The position numbers and the translations under genes are program-made. A stretch of DNA of 64,000 nt from an uncultured Eudoraea sp. (lineage in GTDB: Bacteria; Bacteroidota; Bacteroidia; Flavobacteriales; Flavobacteriaceae). Under the pieces are notes generated by a model. That model worked only from the letters and a program-made list of their open reading frames with translations, was not told the DNA's origin and searched no databases. Below are positions 55,122-63,507 of this stretch, in pieces (within the stretch, counting starts at the first letter, position 1; each line of letters begins with the position of its first letter). Where the stretch lies: NCBI RefSeq assembly GCF_947258925.1, contig NZ_CAMYKG010000019.1, forward strand, positions 1 to 64,000, read 5' to 3'.

Positions 55122-55877
55122 ATGTTGACTAAAAGAATAATCCCTTGTTTAGATATTAAGGACGGACGAACCGTAAAGGGAATTAATTTTCTTGATTTGA
55201 GGGATGCGGGCGATCCTGTGGAACTCGCAGAAGCATATGCAAACGAAGGTGCCGATGAATTGGTTTTTCTCGATATTTCAGCAACCGAGGAAAGACGCAA
55301 GACCCTTGCTAACCTGGTAAAGCGGGTCGCCGAAAAAGTCAATATCCCTTTTACCGTTGGCGGGGGGATTTCTTCGGTGGAAGATGTAGATATTCTCCTT
55401 CACAATGGGGCAGATAAGGTGTCTATAAATTCTTCAGCCGTAAAAAACCCTGATCTGATTAATGAGCTGGTGGCTAAGTTTGGCTCCCAATGTATTGTCG
55501 TAGCCATTGATGCAAAAAGGATTGATGGGATGTGGAAAGTGCACCTGGTTGGAGGTAAAGTACCAACCGATTTGGAGTTGTTTCAGTGGGCAAAAGAAGT
55601 TGAGGAAAGAGGAGCAGGGGAGATATTGTTTACATCCATGGACCATGATGGAACAAAAAATGGTTTTGCCAATGAGACCCTGGCAAGGCTCTCAACAGAA
55701 CTTAATATTCCAATAATTGCATCGGGTGGAGCAGGAAACATGGAGCATTTTATTGATACTTTTAATGAAGGCAAGGCCGATGCAGCATTGGCTGCCAGTG
55801 TTTTTCATTTTAAGGAAATGGAAATTAGAGATTTGAAAAAAAAGTTACAGGATCACGGTATTCCTGTAAGGTTATAG
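55122..55877 (+). CDS. hisF: Imidazole glycerol phosphate synthase, cyclase subunit
   Basis: The 251 residues have the HisF barrel: [20 protein letters not shown] (catalytic Asp at position 11), [83 protein letters not shown] (second catalytic Asp) and [17 protein letters not shown]. It uses ammonia from HisH to form IGP and AICAR. It lies directly after the DinB-like gene. Confidence 0.96.
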   Translation: MLTKRIIPCLDIKDGRTVKGINFLDLRDAGDPVELAEAYANEGADELVFLDISATEERRKTLANLVKRVAEKVNIPFTVGGGISSVEDVDILLHNGADKVSINSSAVKNPDLINELVAKFGSQCIVVAIDAKRIDGMWKVHLVGGKVPTDLELFQWAKEVEERGAGEILFTSMDHDGTKNGFANETLARLSTELNIPIIASGGAGNMEHFIDTFNEGKADAALAASVFHFKEMEIRDLKKKLQDHGIPVRL

Positions 55878-55909
55878 TTGAATTTTACCCTGATAAAAAG
55901 ACACATACA

Positions 55910-56506
55910 ATGGAAGTAGCATTTGATAAAAGTAAAGACGGTCTTGTACCGGCAATTATCCAGGATTATACAACAAAAAATGTACTTATGCTGGGTTATA
56001 TGAGTGAAGAAGCATTGTCCCGGACATTAGAAACCCGAAAGGTTACTTTTTTTAGCAGGAGTAAAAACCGATTATGGACCAAAGGAGAAGAAAGCGGTAA
56101 TTATTTAAACCTAGTGGATGTTGATCTTGATTGTGACAAAGATACGCTATTGATCACTGCTAATCCTGAAGGGCCGGTATGTCATAAGGGAAGCGATACC
56201 TGCTGGAATAAGAAGAATGACCAAAATTTTGGTTTTCTAACCCAGCTGGAAGCTATAATATTAAATAGAAAAGAGAGTCTGGACAATGACCAAAGCTATG
56301 TTAACTCTTTATTTAAAAAAGGAATTAACAAAATTGCCCAGAAAGTAGGTGAAGAAGCCGTGGAGACTGTTATTGAAGCTATGGATAATAATGATCAGCT
56401 TTTCCTCCAGGAAAGTGCCGACTTACTTTTTCATTACCTTATTTTGTTACAGGCCAAAGGCTTTCAGCTTAATGATGTTGTAGATGTTCTAAAGAGCAGG
56501 CACTAA
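55910..56506 (+). CDS. hisIE: Bifunctional PR-AMP cyclohydrolase/PR-ATP pyrophosphatase
   Basis: The 198 residues combine HisI (residues 1-105: NVLMLGYMSEEALSRTLET, VTFFSRSKNRLWTKGEESGN, DLDCDKDTLLITANPEGPVC with zinc-binding Asp/Cys) and HisE (residues about 110-198: a helical NTP-PPase-like fold with KVGEEAVETVIEAM and ESADLLFHYLILLQ). It performs steps 2 and 3 of the pathway. It is the last gene of the operon, and all nine enzymatic parts are present. No terminator was found directly after it. Confidence 0.95.
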   Translation: MEVAFDKSKDGLVPAIIQDYTTKNVLMLGYMSEEALSRTLETRKVTFFSRSKNRLWTKGEESGNYLNLVDVDLDCDKDTLLITANPEGPVCHKGSDTCWNKKNDQNFGFLTQLEAIILNRKESLDNDQSYVNSLFKKGINKIAQKVGEEAVETVIEAMDNNDQLFLQESADLLFHYLILLQAKGFQLNDVVDVLKSRH

Positions 56507-56579
56507 ACACATGCATCCGAAATCTTTAAGTTTTCTTAAATAGTGTATCTCATTTTCTGAAATGTAGTATTTTTAGAAA

Positions 56580-57722
56580 ATGACTATGAAAACAGGAAAA
56601 GGCTTTCGTTTTTTTAATTACGAGGCTCCGGAACTTACCCCTTTTGAAAAACTTTTTGAGATTTTTCAGGAACTTATTACACATACATCCGGAGACGTAG
56701 ATGAAGCCCTTGATTGGCTGAGGGAATTGGATAAAGAATATGAACTTACAGACGAGAACTATACCATTGATGATTTTATAGAGGATCTTAAAGCAAAGGG
56801 CTATTTAAGAGAGGAGATAGAAAATACGGGGGGTGAAGGAGAAGGTGAACCGGGAGAAGGAACTTTATCTATTACCGCCAAGATGGAACGAATTATTCGC
56901 CAACGTGCTTTAGATCAGATTTTCGGTAAGCTAAAGAGAAAAGGCTCTGGGAACCATAAGACAGGAAAAACTGGTCCGGGCGATGAACATACCGGTGATT
57001 TCAGAGAATATCGCTATGGAGATTCTTTAGAACATATCTCGATGACGGAAAGTCTCAAAAATGCCCAGATAAATCATGGTATGGATAACTTCTCGCTTAC
57101 AGAAGACGATCTGGTAGTTGAAGACACGCATTATAAGGCACAAATGAGTACTGTACTCATGATAGATATAAGCCATTCCATGATTTTATATGGTGAGGAC
57201 CGTATAACCCCTGCTAAGAAGGTAGCTATGGCTTTAGCCGAGTTAATTACGACAAGATATCCTAAGGATACTCTGGATATTCTGGTTTTTGGTAATGATG
57301 CTTGGCCTATTCCAATTAAAGACCTTCCTTATTTAAAGGTAGGGCCTTACCATACCAATACAGTTGCAGGATTGCAGCTTGCGATGGATATGCTCAGAAG
57401 AAAAAGGAATACGAACAAGCAAATATTTATGATTACAGACGGTAAACCGAGTTGCCTGAGAATGCCCGATGGGACTTACTATAAGAATAGCGTTGGCCTT
57501 GACGATTTTATTGTGGAGAAATGTTATAATACTGCAAGGCAAGCCAGGAAATTGCATATTCCTATAACCACATTTATGATAGCACAGGATCCTTATTTAA
57601 GACAATTTATAAGGCATTTTACCGAAGCAAATAAAGGAAAAGCCTTTTTTACAGGATTGGATGGTTTAGGTGAAATGATATTTGAAGACTATGAACAAAA
57701 TAGAAAAAAAAGATTAAAGTAA
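56580..57722 (+). CDS. VWA-domain protein, partner of the AAA+ protein
   Basis: The 380 residues have a helical start, a Gly/Glu-rich linker (residues about 83-93, GGEGEGEPGEG), then a basic segment and a VWA domain from about residue 185. The MIDAS is VLMIDISHSM (D-x-S-x-S: DISHS), with FMITDGKPSCL as the second Asp motif. It has no signal and no membrane helix, so it is cytoplasmic. The AAA+ gene follows after 50 bases. A VWA plus AAA+ pair is the arrangement of chelatase-like or MoxR-like chaperone systems that remodel a target; the target is unknown. Confidence 0.78.
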   Translation: MTMKTGKGFRFFNYEAPELTPFEKLFEIFQELITHTSGDVDEALDWLRELDKEYELTDENYTIDDFIEDLKAKGYLREEIENTGGEGEGEPGEGTLSITAKMERIIRQRALDQIFGKLKRKGSGNHKTGKTGPGDEHTGDFREYRYGDSLEHISMTESLKNAQINHGMDNFSLTEDDLVVEDTHYKAQMSTVLMIDISHSMILYGEDRITPAKKVAMALAELITTRYPKDTLDILVFGNDAWPIPIKDLPYLKVGPYHTNTVAGLQLAMDMLRRKRNTNKQIFMITDGKPSCLRMPDGTYYKNSVGLDDFIVEKCYNTARQARKLHIPITTFMIAQDPYLRQFIRHFTEANKGKAFFTGLDGLGEMIFEDYEQNRKKRLK

Positions 57723-57772
57723 AGGTTTATAAAAAACAACTAAGATACTGTTATATAAATATATAAAATTTT

Positions 57773-59242
57773 ATGAAAGAGAATTTTGCAAAAATCACAA
57801 CCCTTGGGGAGCTTAAAGCATCAGGCTATGAAAGCAAGAGCATTAAGGATGAACTTAGATTGAATTTATTGGACAAAATAAGTAAGGGTGAAAATGCTTT
57901 TCAGGGTATTTGGGGTTATGAGGAATCCGTAATTCCTGAACTGGAACGCGCCATTTTGTCCCGGCATAATATTAATTTATTGGGCTTAAGGGGTCAGGCT
58001 AAAACCAGATTGGCAAGGCTAATGGTAAATTTACTTGATGAGTGGATCCCGATGGTACAGGGTTCTGAAATAAATGATGACCCTCTGAATCCTTTATCGC
58101 GTTTTAGCAGGGAGTTAATTAAGGAGAAAGACGATAAGACGCCTATCTCCTGGTTACACCGGTCAGATCGTTTTTATGAAAAACTGGCAACTCCGGATGT
58201 TACAGTTGCTGATTTAATAGGTGATGTAGACCCTATTAAGGCTGCCAACATGAAACTGTCCTATGCCGATGACAGAGTTATCCATTTTGGAATGATCCCG
58301 CGTTCTAACCGCTGCATTTTTGTGATTAATGAATTACCGGATCTTCAGTCAAGAATTCAGGTCTCTTTATTCAATATTTTACAAGAAGGAGATATTCAGA
58401 TAAGAGGCTTCAAATTGAGACTACCGTTAGATATTCAATTTGTATTTACAGCCAATCCTGAAGATTATACGAACAGGGGAAGTATCGTTACACCTTTAAA
58501 AGACAGGATTGGATCGCAAATTCTTACGCACTATCCCGGGGAAATTGAAATTGCCAAAAAAATAACCAAACAGGAAGCCCAATTGGATAAAAGGCAGTCA
58601 GAATCTATTTATGTACCTGAACTGGCGAAGGATTTGCTCGAACAGATTAGTTTTGAAGCACGTAAGAGTGAATATGTAGATTCAAAAAGTGGCGTGAGTG
58701 CACGTACCAGCATAACGGCATTTGAAAACCTCCTTAGTACTGCTGAGCGAAGGGCCTTAATCTCCGGAGAGGATAAGACTCAGATTAGACTTAGTGATTT
58801 TATGGGGGTAATACCTGCTATAACGGGTAAAATTGAACTGGTTTATGAAGGAGAACAAGAAGGCGCTGACGCAGTAGCAATTATACTCTTCGAAGAAGCC
58901 ATAAAAACGCTATTCCCTAACTATTTCCCAAAGATTGAAAAGCTAGAGCATAAGGAAGCTGTGGGCCCTTATGACAATTTAATCAATTGGTTTTTTGAAA
59001 CTGAAGGATTTGAGCTTATGGACAATTTGACGGATAAAGAATATAAGAAATTGCTAAATAGTATTCCTGAATTAAATGCCTTGTTAGATAACTATCAGCC
59101 TGATATCAGTCAACAGGATGCCTTTTTTCTTAAAGAATTTTTATTATGGGGTCTCGTGGCTTACAAAAAATTAAGTAAAAGGAGATTTCAAAAGGGGTAT
59201 CAATTTAAAGACCTCTATGGCAGTTATATCAGTAAATTATAA
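57773..59242 (+). CDS. AAA+ ATPase, magnesium-chelatase/MoxR-like
   Basis: The 489-residue protein has Walker A NLLGLRGQAKTRLARLM (G-x-x-G-x-x-K-T). Its Walker B-like strand is RCIFVINELPDLQSRIQVSL, where the usual Asp-Glu is Asn-Glu. A sensor segment follows (IQFVFTANPEDYTNRGSIVT), and the arginine finger region is LKDRIGSQILTHYP. The last 180 residues form helices of unknown role. It belongs to a Bacteroidota family of ChlI-like ATPases always seen, in my recollection, with the VWA protein. No signal is present. The terminator at 59258-59286 ends the pair. Confidence 0.8.
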   Translation: MKENFAKITTLGELKASGYESKSIKDELRLNLLDKISKGENAFQGIWGYEESVIPELERAILSRHNINLLGLRGQAKTRLARLMVNLLDEWIPMVQGSEINDDPLNPLSRFSRELIKEKDDKTPISWLHRSDRFYEKLATPDVTVADLIGDVDPIKAANMKLSYADDRVIHFGMIPRSNRCIFVINELPDLQSRIQVSLFNILQEGDIQIRGFKLRLPLDIQFVFTANPEDYTNRGSIVTPLKDRIGSQILTHYPGEIEIAKKITKQEAQLDKRQSESIYVPELAKDLLEQISFEARKSEYVDSKSGVSARTSITAFENLLSTAERRALISGEDKTQIRLSDFMGVIPAITGKIELVYEGEQEGADAVAIILFEEAIKTLFPNYFPKIEKLEHKEAVGPYDNLINWFFETEGFELMDNLTDKEYKKLLNSIPELNALLDNYQPDISQQDAFFLKEFLLWGLVAYKKLSKRRFQKGYQFKDLYGSYISKL

Positions 59243-59257
59243 ACTAATAATATAAAA

Positions 59258-59286
59258 AAAAGCCCTTATTGATAAGGGCTTTCTTG
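59258..59286 (+). terminator. Terminator of the VWA/AAA+ pair
   Basis: AAAAGCCCTTAT, a very short loop and ATAAGGGCTTT form a 9-10 base stem with an A-run before and TTTCTTGTT after. It lies about 20 bases beyond the stop. Confidence 0.75.
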
Positions 59287-59441
59287 TTCATAGCAATTTT
59301 AATCCTCTCCCTTATACGGGAGGTTAGCATAAAGGAAGTTGCATATTATTGGCCAATAAAATCAATAATTTAGGTTTTATGCAAGTCCCATACTCCTATA
59401 GTAGCCGAAAAAACCAAAGCTTCCTTACACTACTAAAACAA

Positions 59442-59544
59442 AAATATTAGGGAATGCATTTACCCTGGAAGATGGGACTTCAATTATTGATGCTATTTAA
59501 TTTGATGAGTTTATAAAACAATTACTGTTTGCTTAAAATCTAAA
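59442..59544 (+). pseudogene. Possible decayed 3' end of an unknown gene
   Basis: The frame reads KILGNAFTLEDGTSIIDAI, then one TAA, then FDEFIKQLLFA and a final TAA. A terminator follows at once, as expected for a real gene end. The start and family are not recognisable. Confidence 0.3.
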
Positions 59545-59573
59545 GACCTTGAATTTACATCCAAGGTCTTTTG
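59542..59573. terminator. Bidirectional terminator
   Basis: AAAGACCTTG, a ten-base loop and CAAGGTCTTTT form a clear hairpin with A- and T-runs. It can end the minus-strand gene at 59600 and anything arriving from the left. Confidence 0.7.
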
Positions 59574-59599
59574 CATCGCCATAACATAATAGAAAATTA

Positions 59600-60082
59600 T
59601 TATTGCCACGAATCTATATTCTCATTAATATTATCAAAGTTATACGGCCCCACCAATTGCATTCTGTGTTTAAATGTCAATATGGTCAGTAAAAGCAAAA
59701 AGAATTGTAAAAGGAGAATAGTTGCGCCTATTGGTACAAACGTTTTTGGCATAATATGATCCTGGTATTCAGAATAACTCATAAGAATATATCCGGTATC
59801 CATTATCTTAAAAATATAAATTAGAAATATGCCGTACATGGCATACTCCAGATTGCGCATCTGAGGATCGGTATATTCATGCTCCTTAATCTTAAACCAA
59901 AGGACATACAGAAAAATAAAATGAATAACAGTTAATAATGGAAAAATATAGTTGTCAAATTTGAAAAAATAAAACCTATTGGTATATAAGCCATAAAAAT
60001 TGAAAATTATTAGGATTGCAATTACAAGAATAGACAATAACATGCATCTCCTCCAGGAAAAAAGTTTTAAAAGTGCCTTCAT
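59600..60082 (-). CDS. Membrane protein of unknown function
   Basis: I prefer the ATG at 60082 (MKALLKLFSWRRCMLLS), since the 13 residues before it in the ORF (start 60121) are not membrane-compatible. The 160 residues hold four transmembrane helices with a short charged segment (FKIKEHEYTDPQMRNLEYA) between helices 2 and 3. The last residues are polar (QLVGPYNFDNINENIDSW). No family is recognised. It shares the bidirectional terminator at 59542-59573. Confidence 0.6.
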   Translation of the reverse strand: MKALLKLFSWRRCMLLSILVIAILIIFNFYGLYTNRFYFFKFDNYIFPLLTVIHFIFLYVLWFKIKEHEYTDPQMRNLEYAMYGIFLIYIFKIMDTGYILMSYSEYQDHIMPKTFVPIGATILLLQFFLLLLTILTFKHRMQLVGPYNFDNINENIDSWQ

Positions 60083-60323
60083 ATTAGTAGGTTTCAAGGC
60101 TTTTGGGGAACCTTGTTGCAAAATTTAACGCAGGCCCATATTCTTTATTTGAAAATTTTCGATGAAACGCAGACAATGTTGAGTAACCTCAAAAAGTTGT
60201 TGCGAAAATACCATGAAATCCTTTTTAGAATGTTTTCAATGCATTGAGTTGTACCAATCCGGAGGATTAATTCTGAAAATAGGAGGGAACCCTATTTAAG
60301 TAAATATTTGATTGATATAAAAA

Positions 60324-60347
60324 AGGCACATAAATGAATATGTGCCT
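60324..60347 (-). terminator. Terminator of the small membrane protein gene
   Basis: On the minus strand AGGCACATA, a six-base loop and TATGTGCCT form a perfect 9-base stem followed by TTTTTTATATC. It lies 20 bases after the stop at 60368. Confidence 0.8.
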
Positions 60348-60367
60348 ATAGGTAAGGTGTTTTCTGC

Positions 60368-60808
60368 CTAAGAAATCCAATTGCGTTTTTCAGCTATCCT
60401 TGCGAACTGTACTAGTAATACCCCAATTATGATTACACCCAAAGGAATAATAAGGCCCTGGACCTGTCCGAAGACTTCTATAGAATTCGACATAAAAAAA
60501 GAATAAAGCATTTGCCCCAGTATGCCTATGAGGGATAATACAAATAATGGTTTGGCCCATCTTTTTCTAAGTAATAAGGCAATGCAAGCCAGGAGTCCGC
60601 CCCATACTGCTATGGCAAATGCAGCTGTAACCCATGCCGGCGCACTCTCAATAAGGGCCAATTGGTCTGCAGTGTATTCAGCTTTCATCTCGTCTGTCAT
60701 GTAGGCCTGACCCAGATATGACATAACTCCCATAAGGTTCCACAATAGTGCAAGAATACTTGCAATCCAAAACCACGCAGGAGGTTTTGTTGTTGTTTTT
60801 TGATCCAT
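60368..60808 (-). CDS. Four-helix membrane protein of unknown function
   Basis: The 146 residues have a polar start (MDQKTTTKPP), then four transmembrane helices beginning PAWFWIASILALLWNLMGVM. The soluble loop after helix 1 (MTDEMKAEYTADQLALIESA) is acidic. The pattern recurs in flavobacterial genomes as a conserved hypothetical membrane protein. It has its own terminator and is divergent from the truA-like gene. Confidence 0.7.
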   Translation of the reverse strand: MDQKTTTKPPAWFWIASILALLWNLMGVMSYLGQAYMTDEMKAEYTADQLALIESAPAWVTAAFAIAVWGGLLACIALLLRKRWAKPLFVLSLIGILGQMLYSFFMSNSIEVFGQVQGLIIPLGVIIIGVLLVQFARIAEKRNWIS

Positions 60809-60991
60809 TTTGTTTAGGTTTTATTGGTTAGTAGTGTACAAAATACAAAAAAAGCGGGTTTTGTTTTAGATAATTCACAAATTACAAGTTTTAAAGGGGG
60901 TTAGAATATAACTTAGTAAGCGCAATCTTTCGGTTAATTTTTGAAATTTAAGTGCTATGTTTATTCATCGATCAAACACGAATCAGGGCTT

Positions 60992-61774
60992 ATGAAAAGA
61001 CGCTATTATTATTTGGTATGGGTTCAATTTTTAGGATTCCGATATAGTGGATGGCAAAAGCAACCGGGGCAAAGAACTATTGAAGGAATGCTTTCAAAAA
61101 CACTTAAATTCATCCTGCCGCAGCAAAGATTTAAAATCCTTGGCGCCGGTAGGACAGATGCAAAAGTTTCGGCATTAGATGCTGCATTTGAGTTAATCAT
61201 TGAAGAAACGCCTCTTACCGATAATGAAGAGTTTATTAAGAACTTTAATATTAACTTACCAGCTGATATTAAGGTATTTAAAATAGATAATATTACTAAA
61301 GACTTTAATGTTATCCAGCATAGTAAATCTAAGGAATACTGCTATATATTTTCCTTTGGTGATAAGAACCATCCTTTTTGTGCACCGTATATGGCTAATA
61401 TTACTGAAGATCTCAATCTGGATGTTATGATAAAGGCTGCGGCACTCTATGAAGGAACCCACAATTTCAAAGCCTATACAGCAAAACCCGGGAAGAATAC
61501 GCAATTAGTAAGGACAATAACTAAATGCGAAATAGTTGAAAATACGCTTCTAACCGCCAATTTTTTCCCAAAACGCAGTTATATGCTTCGTGTATGTGGT
61601 AAAGGTTTTATGAGGTATCAGGTTCGGATGATTATGGGTGCCTTAATCCAATTGGGTAAAGGCCGCCTAAAGATAAAAGATATTGAATTATCACTAAAAG
61701 AGGGCACAGACATTAAATTGTCTTATGTAGCTCCGGGATCCGGCTTATTATTGAACCACCTTGAATTTGAATAA
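60992..61774 (+). CDS. TruA-like tRNA pseudouridine synthase, divergent
   Basis: I start at the ATG at 60992 (MKRRYYYLVWVQFLGFRYSG); the ORF start at 60941 lacks homologous residues. The 260-residue protein has the TruA fold: FRYSGWQKQPGQRTIEGML, then GAGRTDAKVSALDAAFEL with the catalytic Asp, and GKGFMRYQVRMIMGALIQLG. In standard TruA the catalytic loop reads GRTDxGVHA; here it is GRTDAKVSA, so this is a paralog-type sequence that may modify another position or RNA. The Asp itself is kept. Confidence 0.75.
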   Translation: MKRRYYYLVWVQFLGFRYSGWQKQPGQRTIEGMLSKTLKFILPQQRFKILGAGRTDAKVSALDAAFELIIEETPLTDNEEFIKNFNINLPADIKVFKIDNITKDFNVIQHSKSKEYCYIFSFGDKNHPFCAPYMANITEDLNLDVMIKAAALYEGTHNFKAYTAKPGKNTQLVRTITKCEIVENTLLTANFFPKRSYMLRVCGKGFMRYQVRMIMGALIQLGKGRLKIKDIELSLKEGTDIKLSYVAPGSGLLLNHLEFE

Positions 61775-61818
61775 GCCCGATAAGCAGATTTTTTGTAAAT
61801 TGAAATAAATGATTTTTT

Positions 61819-62679
61819 ATGCCAAATTGGGGTTACATATTGCTCATAGTTCTTCTGGCTTACGTTGTGATTAGTATACTTCTTTATTTTCTCCAGGATT
61901 ACTTAATGTTTAAACCAGAAAAACTCCCAAAGGATTTTCTATTCCAATATGAAAATCAGGAAATTGAGGAATACAACGTGGAAACAAGAGATGGTGCAGT
62001 AATCAATGGACTTAGATTTAAAGCGGCACAACCTAAGGGGATTGTCTTTTATCTGAAAGGCAACTCCAAGAGTATAAAAGGCTGGGGGAAGTTTGCCGTT
62101 GATTTTACAAGACACGGTTATGATGTTTTAATGGTAGATTACAGGGGATTTGGGAAAAGTACGGGCAGACGCACACAGAAAGCTATTAAACGCGATATGC
62201 AGGTCATCTACAATAAGATAAAGGAAAATGTAAACGAAAAATATATTATACTTTACGGTCGTTCTTTAGGTTCAGGTTTTGCGACTAAACTGGCATCTAT
62301 GAACAATCCAAGAATGTTGATATTGGATGCCCCTTATTACAGTTTAAGTAAGGTAGCTAAGAAATACATTCCATTTATGCCTCTTTCATTATTGATTAAA
62401 TTTCCTATGCCAACGTATAAATGGTTACAGTACGTAAATTGCCCAATCCATATTATCCATGGCACGGATGATAAATTGATACCATACAAAACTAGCGTCA
62501 GGCTTTCGAAGATTAAACCAAAGTCAACTACCCTGCATACCGTCATTGGGGGAGGACATAAGAATCTGAATACATTTGAATCTTATCATAAGATGTTAAG
62601 TGAAATCATAACTACCAGGCCAAAAGAAGTTGACCTCACAGGTTCAAGTATTCATGTAAAACACAATGTAAAGGTTTAA
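61819..62679 (+). CDS. Membrane-anchored alpha/beta hydrolase (first of two)
   Basis: The 286 residues start with one transmembrane helix (WGYILLIVLLAYVVISILLYF). The core has VFYLKGNSKSIKGWGKFA, DVLMVDYRGFGKSTG, the nucleophile elbow LYGRSLGSGFATKL (Ser), the late Asp in HIIHGTDDKLIPY and the His in IGGGHKNLN. In most relatives the oxyanion strand is HGN; here it is KGN, while the next gene has HGN. It ends in a basic tail. The fold (Bem46/YqkD-like hydrolases) is secure. The next gene begins right at its stop, so they are an operon of paralogs. Confidence 0.85.
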   Translation: MPNWGYILLIVLLAYVVISILLYFLQDYLMFKPEKLPKDFLFQYENQEIEEYNVETRDGAVINGLRFKAAQPKGIVFYLKGNSKSIKGWGKFAVDFTRHGYDVLMVDYRGFGKSTGRRTQKAIKRDMQVIYNKIKENVNEKYIILYGRSLGSGFATKLASMNNPRMLILDAPYYSLSKVAKKYIPFMPLSLLIKFPMPTYKWLQYVNCPIHIIHGTDDKLIPYKTSVRLSKIKPKSTTLHTVIGGGHKNLNTFESYHKMLSEIITTRPKEVDLTGSSIHVKHNVKV

Positions 62680-63507
62680 ATGGTAAAACTAAAAAGAACG
62701 GTTCTATTACTTTTATCTGCTTATCTACTTATTTCTACTATGTTATATATTCTTCAGGAAAAACTAATTTTTTTACCATCTAAATTACCGACGGATTACG
62801 AGTATTCTTTCAACCACCCTTTCGAGGAAATTAATATTACTTCTTCAGATGGAGCAATACTAAATGGCATTCATTTTAAACAAGACCAGCCAGAGGGGGT
62901 TATTGTATATTTTCATGGAAATGCAGGAGACCTTTCGCGCTGGGGTGAAATAGCGCTCTTCTTTGTCGAAAAACAATACGATGTAATAGTAATGGATTAC
63001 AGAACCTATGGCAAAAGTACGGGGAAGCTCAGTGAAGAAGCGCTTTTTAGCGATGGGCAGCTATTTTATGAGTACGCTTCGAAATATTATGATGAATCAT
63101 TAATTACTCTTTATGGACGTTCTTTAGGTACAGGGATTGCTACCTGGGTAGCCTCCCAAAACAGTCCGTTTCGGCTCATCCTGGAAACTCCTTATTACAG
63201 CCTTCTGGACCTGGGTCAAATTCGTTTTCCGTATTTACCGGTTAAGTGGTTTTTAAAGTATCCCTTAAAAACGCATGAGTTCATTTCGGATGTTAGTTGT
63301 CCAATAGCATTTTTTCATGGAACTGAAGATAGGGTAGTGCCCTATGATTCCGGAGTTCGACTTTTCAATTCGGTTCCAAAGCCTAATAAATCATTCTACA
63401 CCATCCAGGGAGGCAGGCATAATAATTTAAAGGAATTTTCCGTCTACAGAGAAGGTATTCAGGAGCTTCTGTTGTCTTATCAGTCAAATAAATCCGAAGA
63501 CAAGTAG
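62680..63507 (+). CDS. Membrane-anchored alpha/beta hydrolase (second of two)
   Basis: The 275 residues again have a transmembrane start (VLLLLSAYLLISTMLYILQE). They carry VIVYFHGNAGDLSRWGEIA (oxyanion HGN intact), DVIVMDYRTYGKSTG, nucleophile LYGRSLGTGIATWV, Asp in AFFHGTEDRVVPYDSG and His in QGGRHNNLKEF. The similarity to the preceding gene runs through the whole length, so they arose by duplication. Its 3' end overlaps that of the convergent cysteine synthase gene by 28 bases. Confidence 0.86.
   Translation: MVKLKRTVLLLLSAYLLISTMLYILQEKLIFLPSKLPTDYEYSFNHPFEEINITSSDGAILNGIHFKQDQPEGVIVYFHGNAGDLSRWGEIALFFVEKQYDVIVMDYRTYGKSTGKLSEEALFSDGQLFYEYASKYYDESLITLYGRSLGTGIATWVASQNSPFRLILETPYYSLLDLGQIRFPYLPVKWFLKYPLKTHEFISDVSCPIAFFHGTEDRVVPYDSGVRLFNSVPKPNKSFYTIQGGRHNNLKEFSVYREGIQELLLSYQSNKSEDK

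Larger units (their letters stand above)
59243..59599. other. Intergenic region with two terminators and a possible gene relic
   Basis: This 357-base region holds terminators at 59258-59286 and 59542-59573. Between them frame ILGNAFTLEDGTSIIDAI is followed by one stop and FDEFIKQLLFA-stop. The two-part reading frame has normal codon character but no start, so it may be the end of a decayed gene whose own terminator is the second hairpin. Confidence 0.4.
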
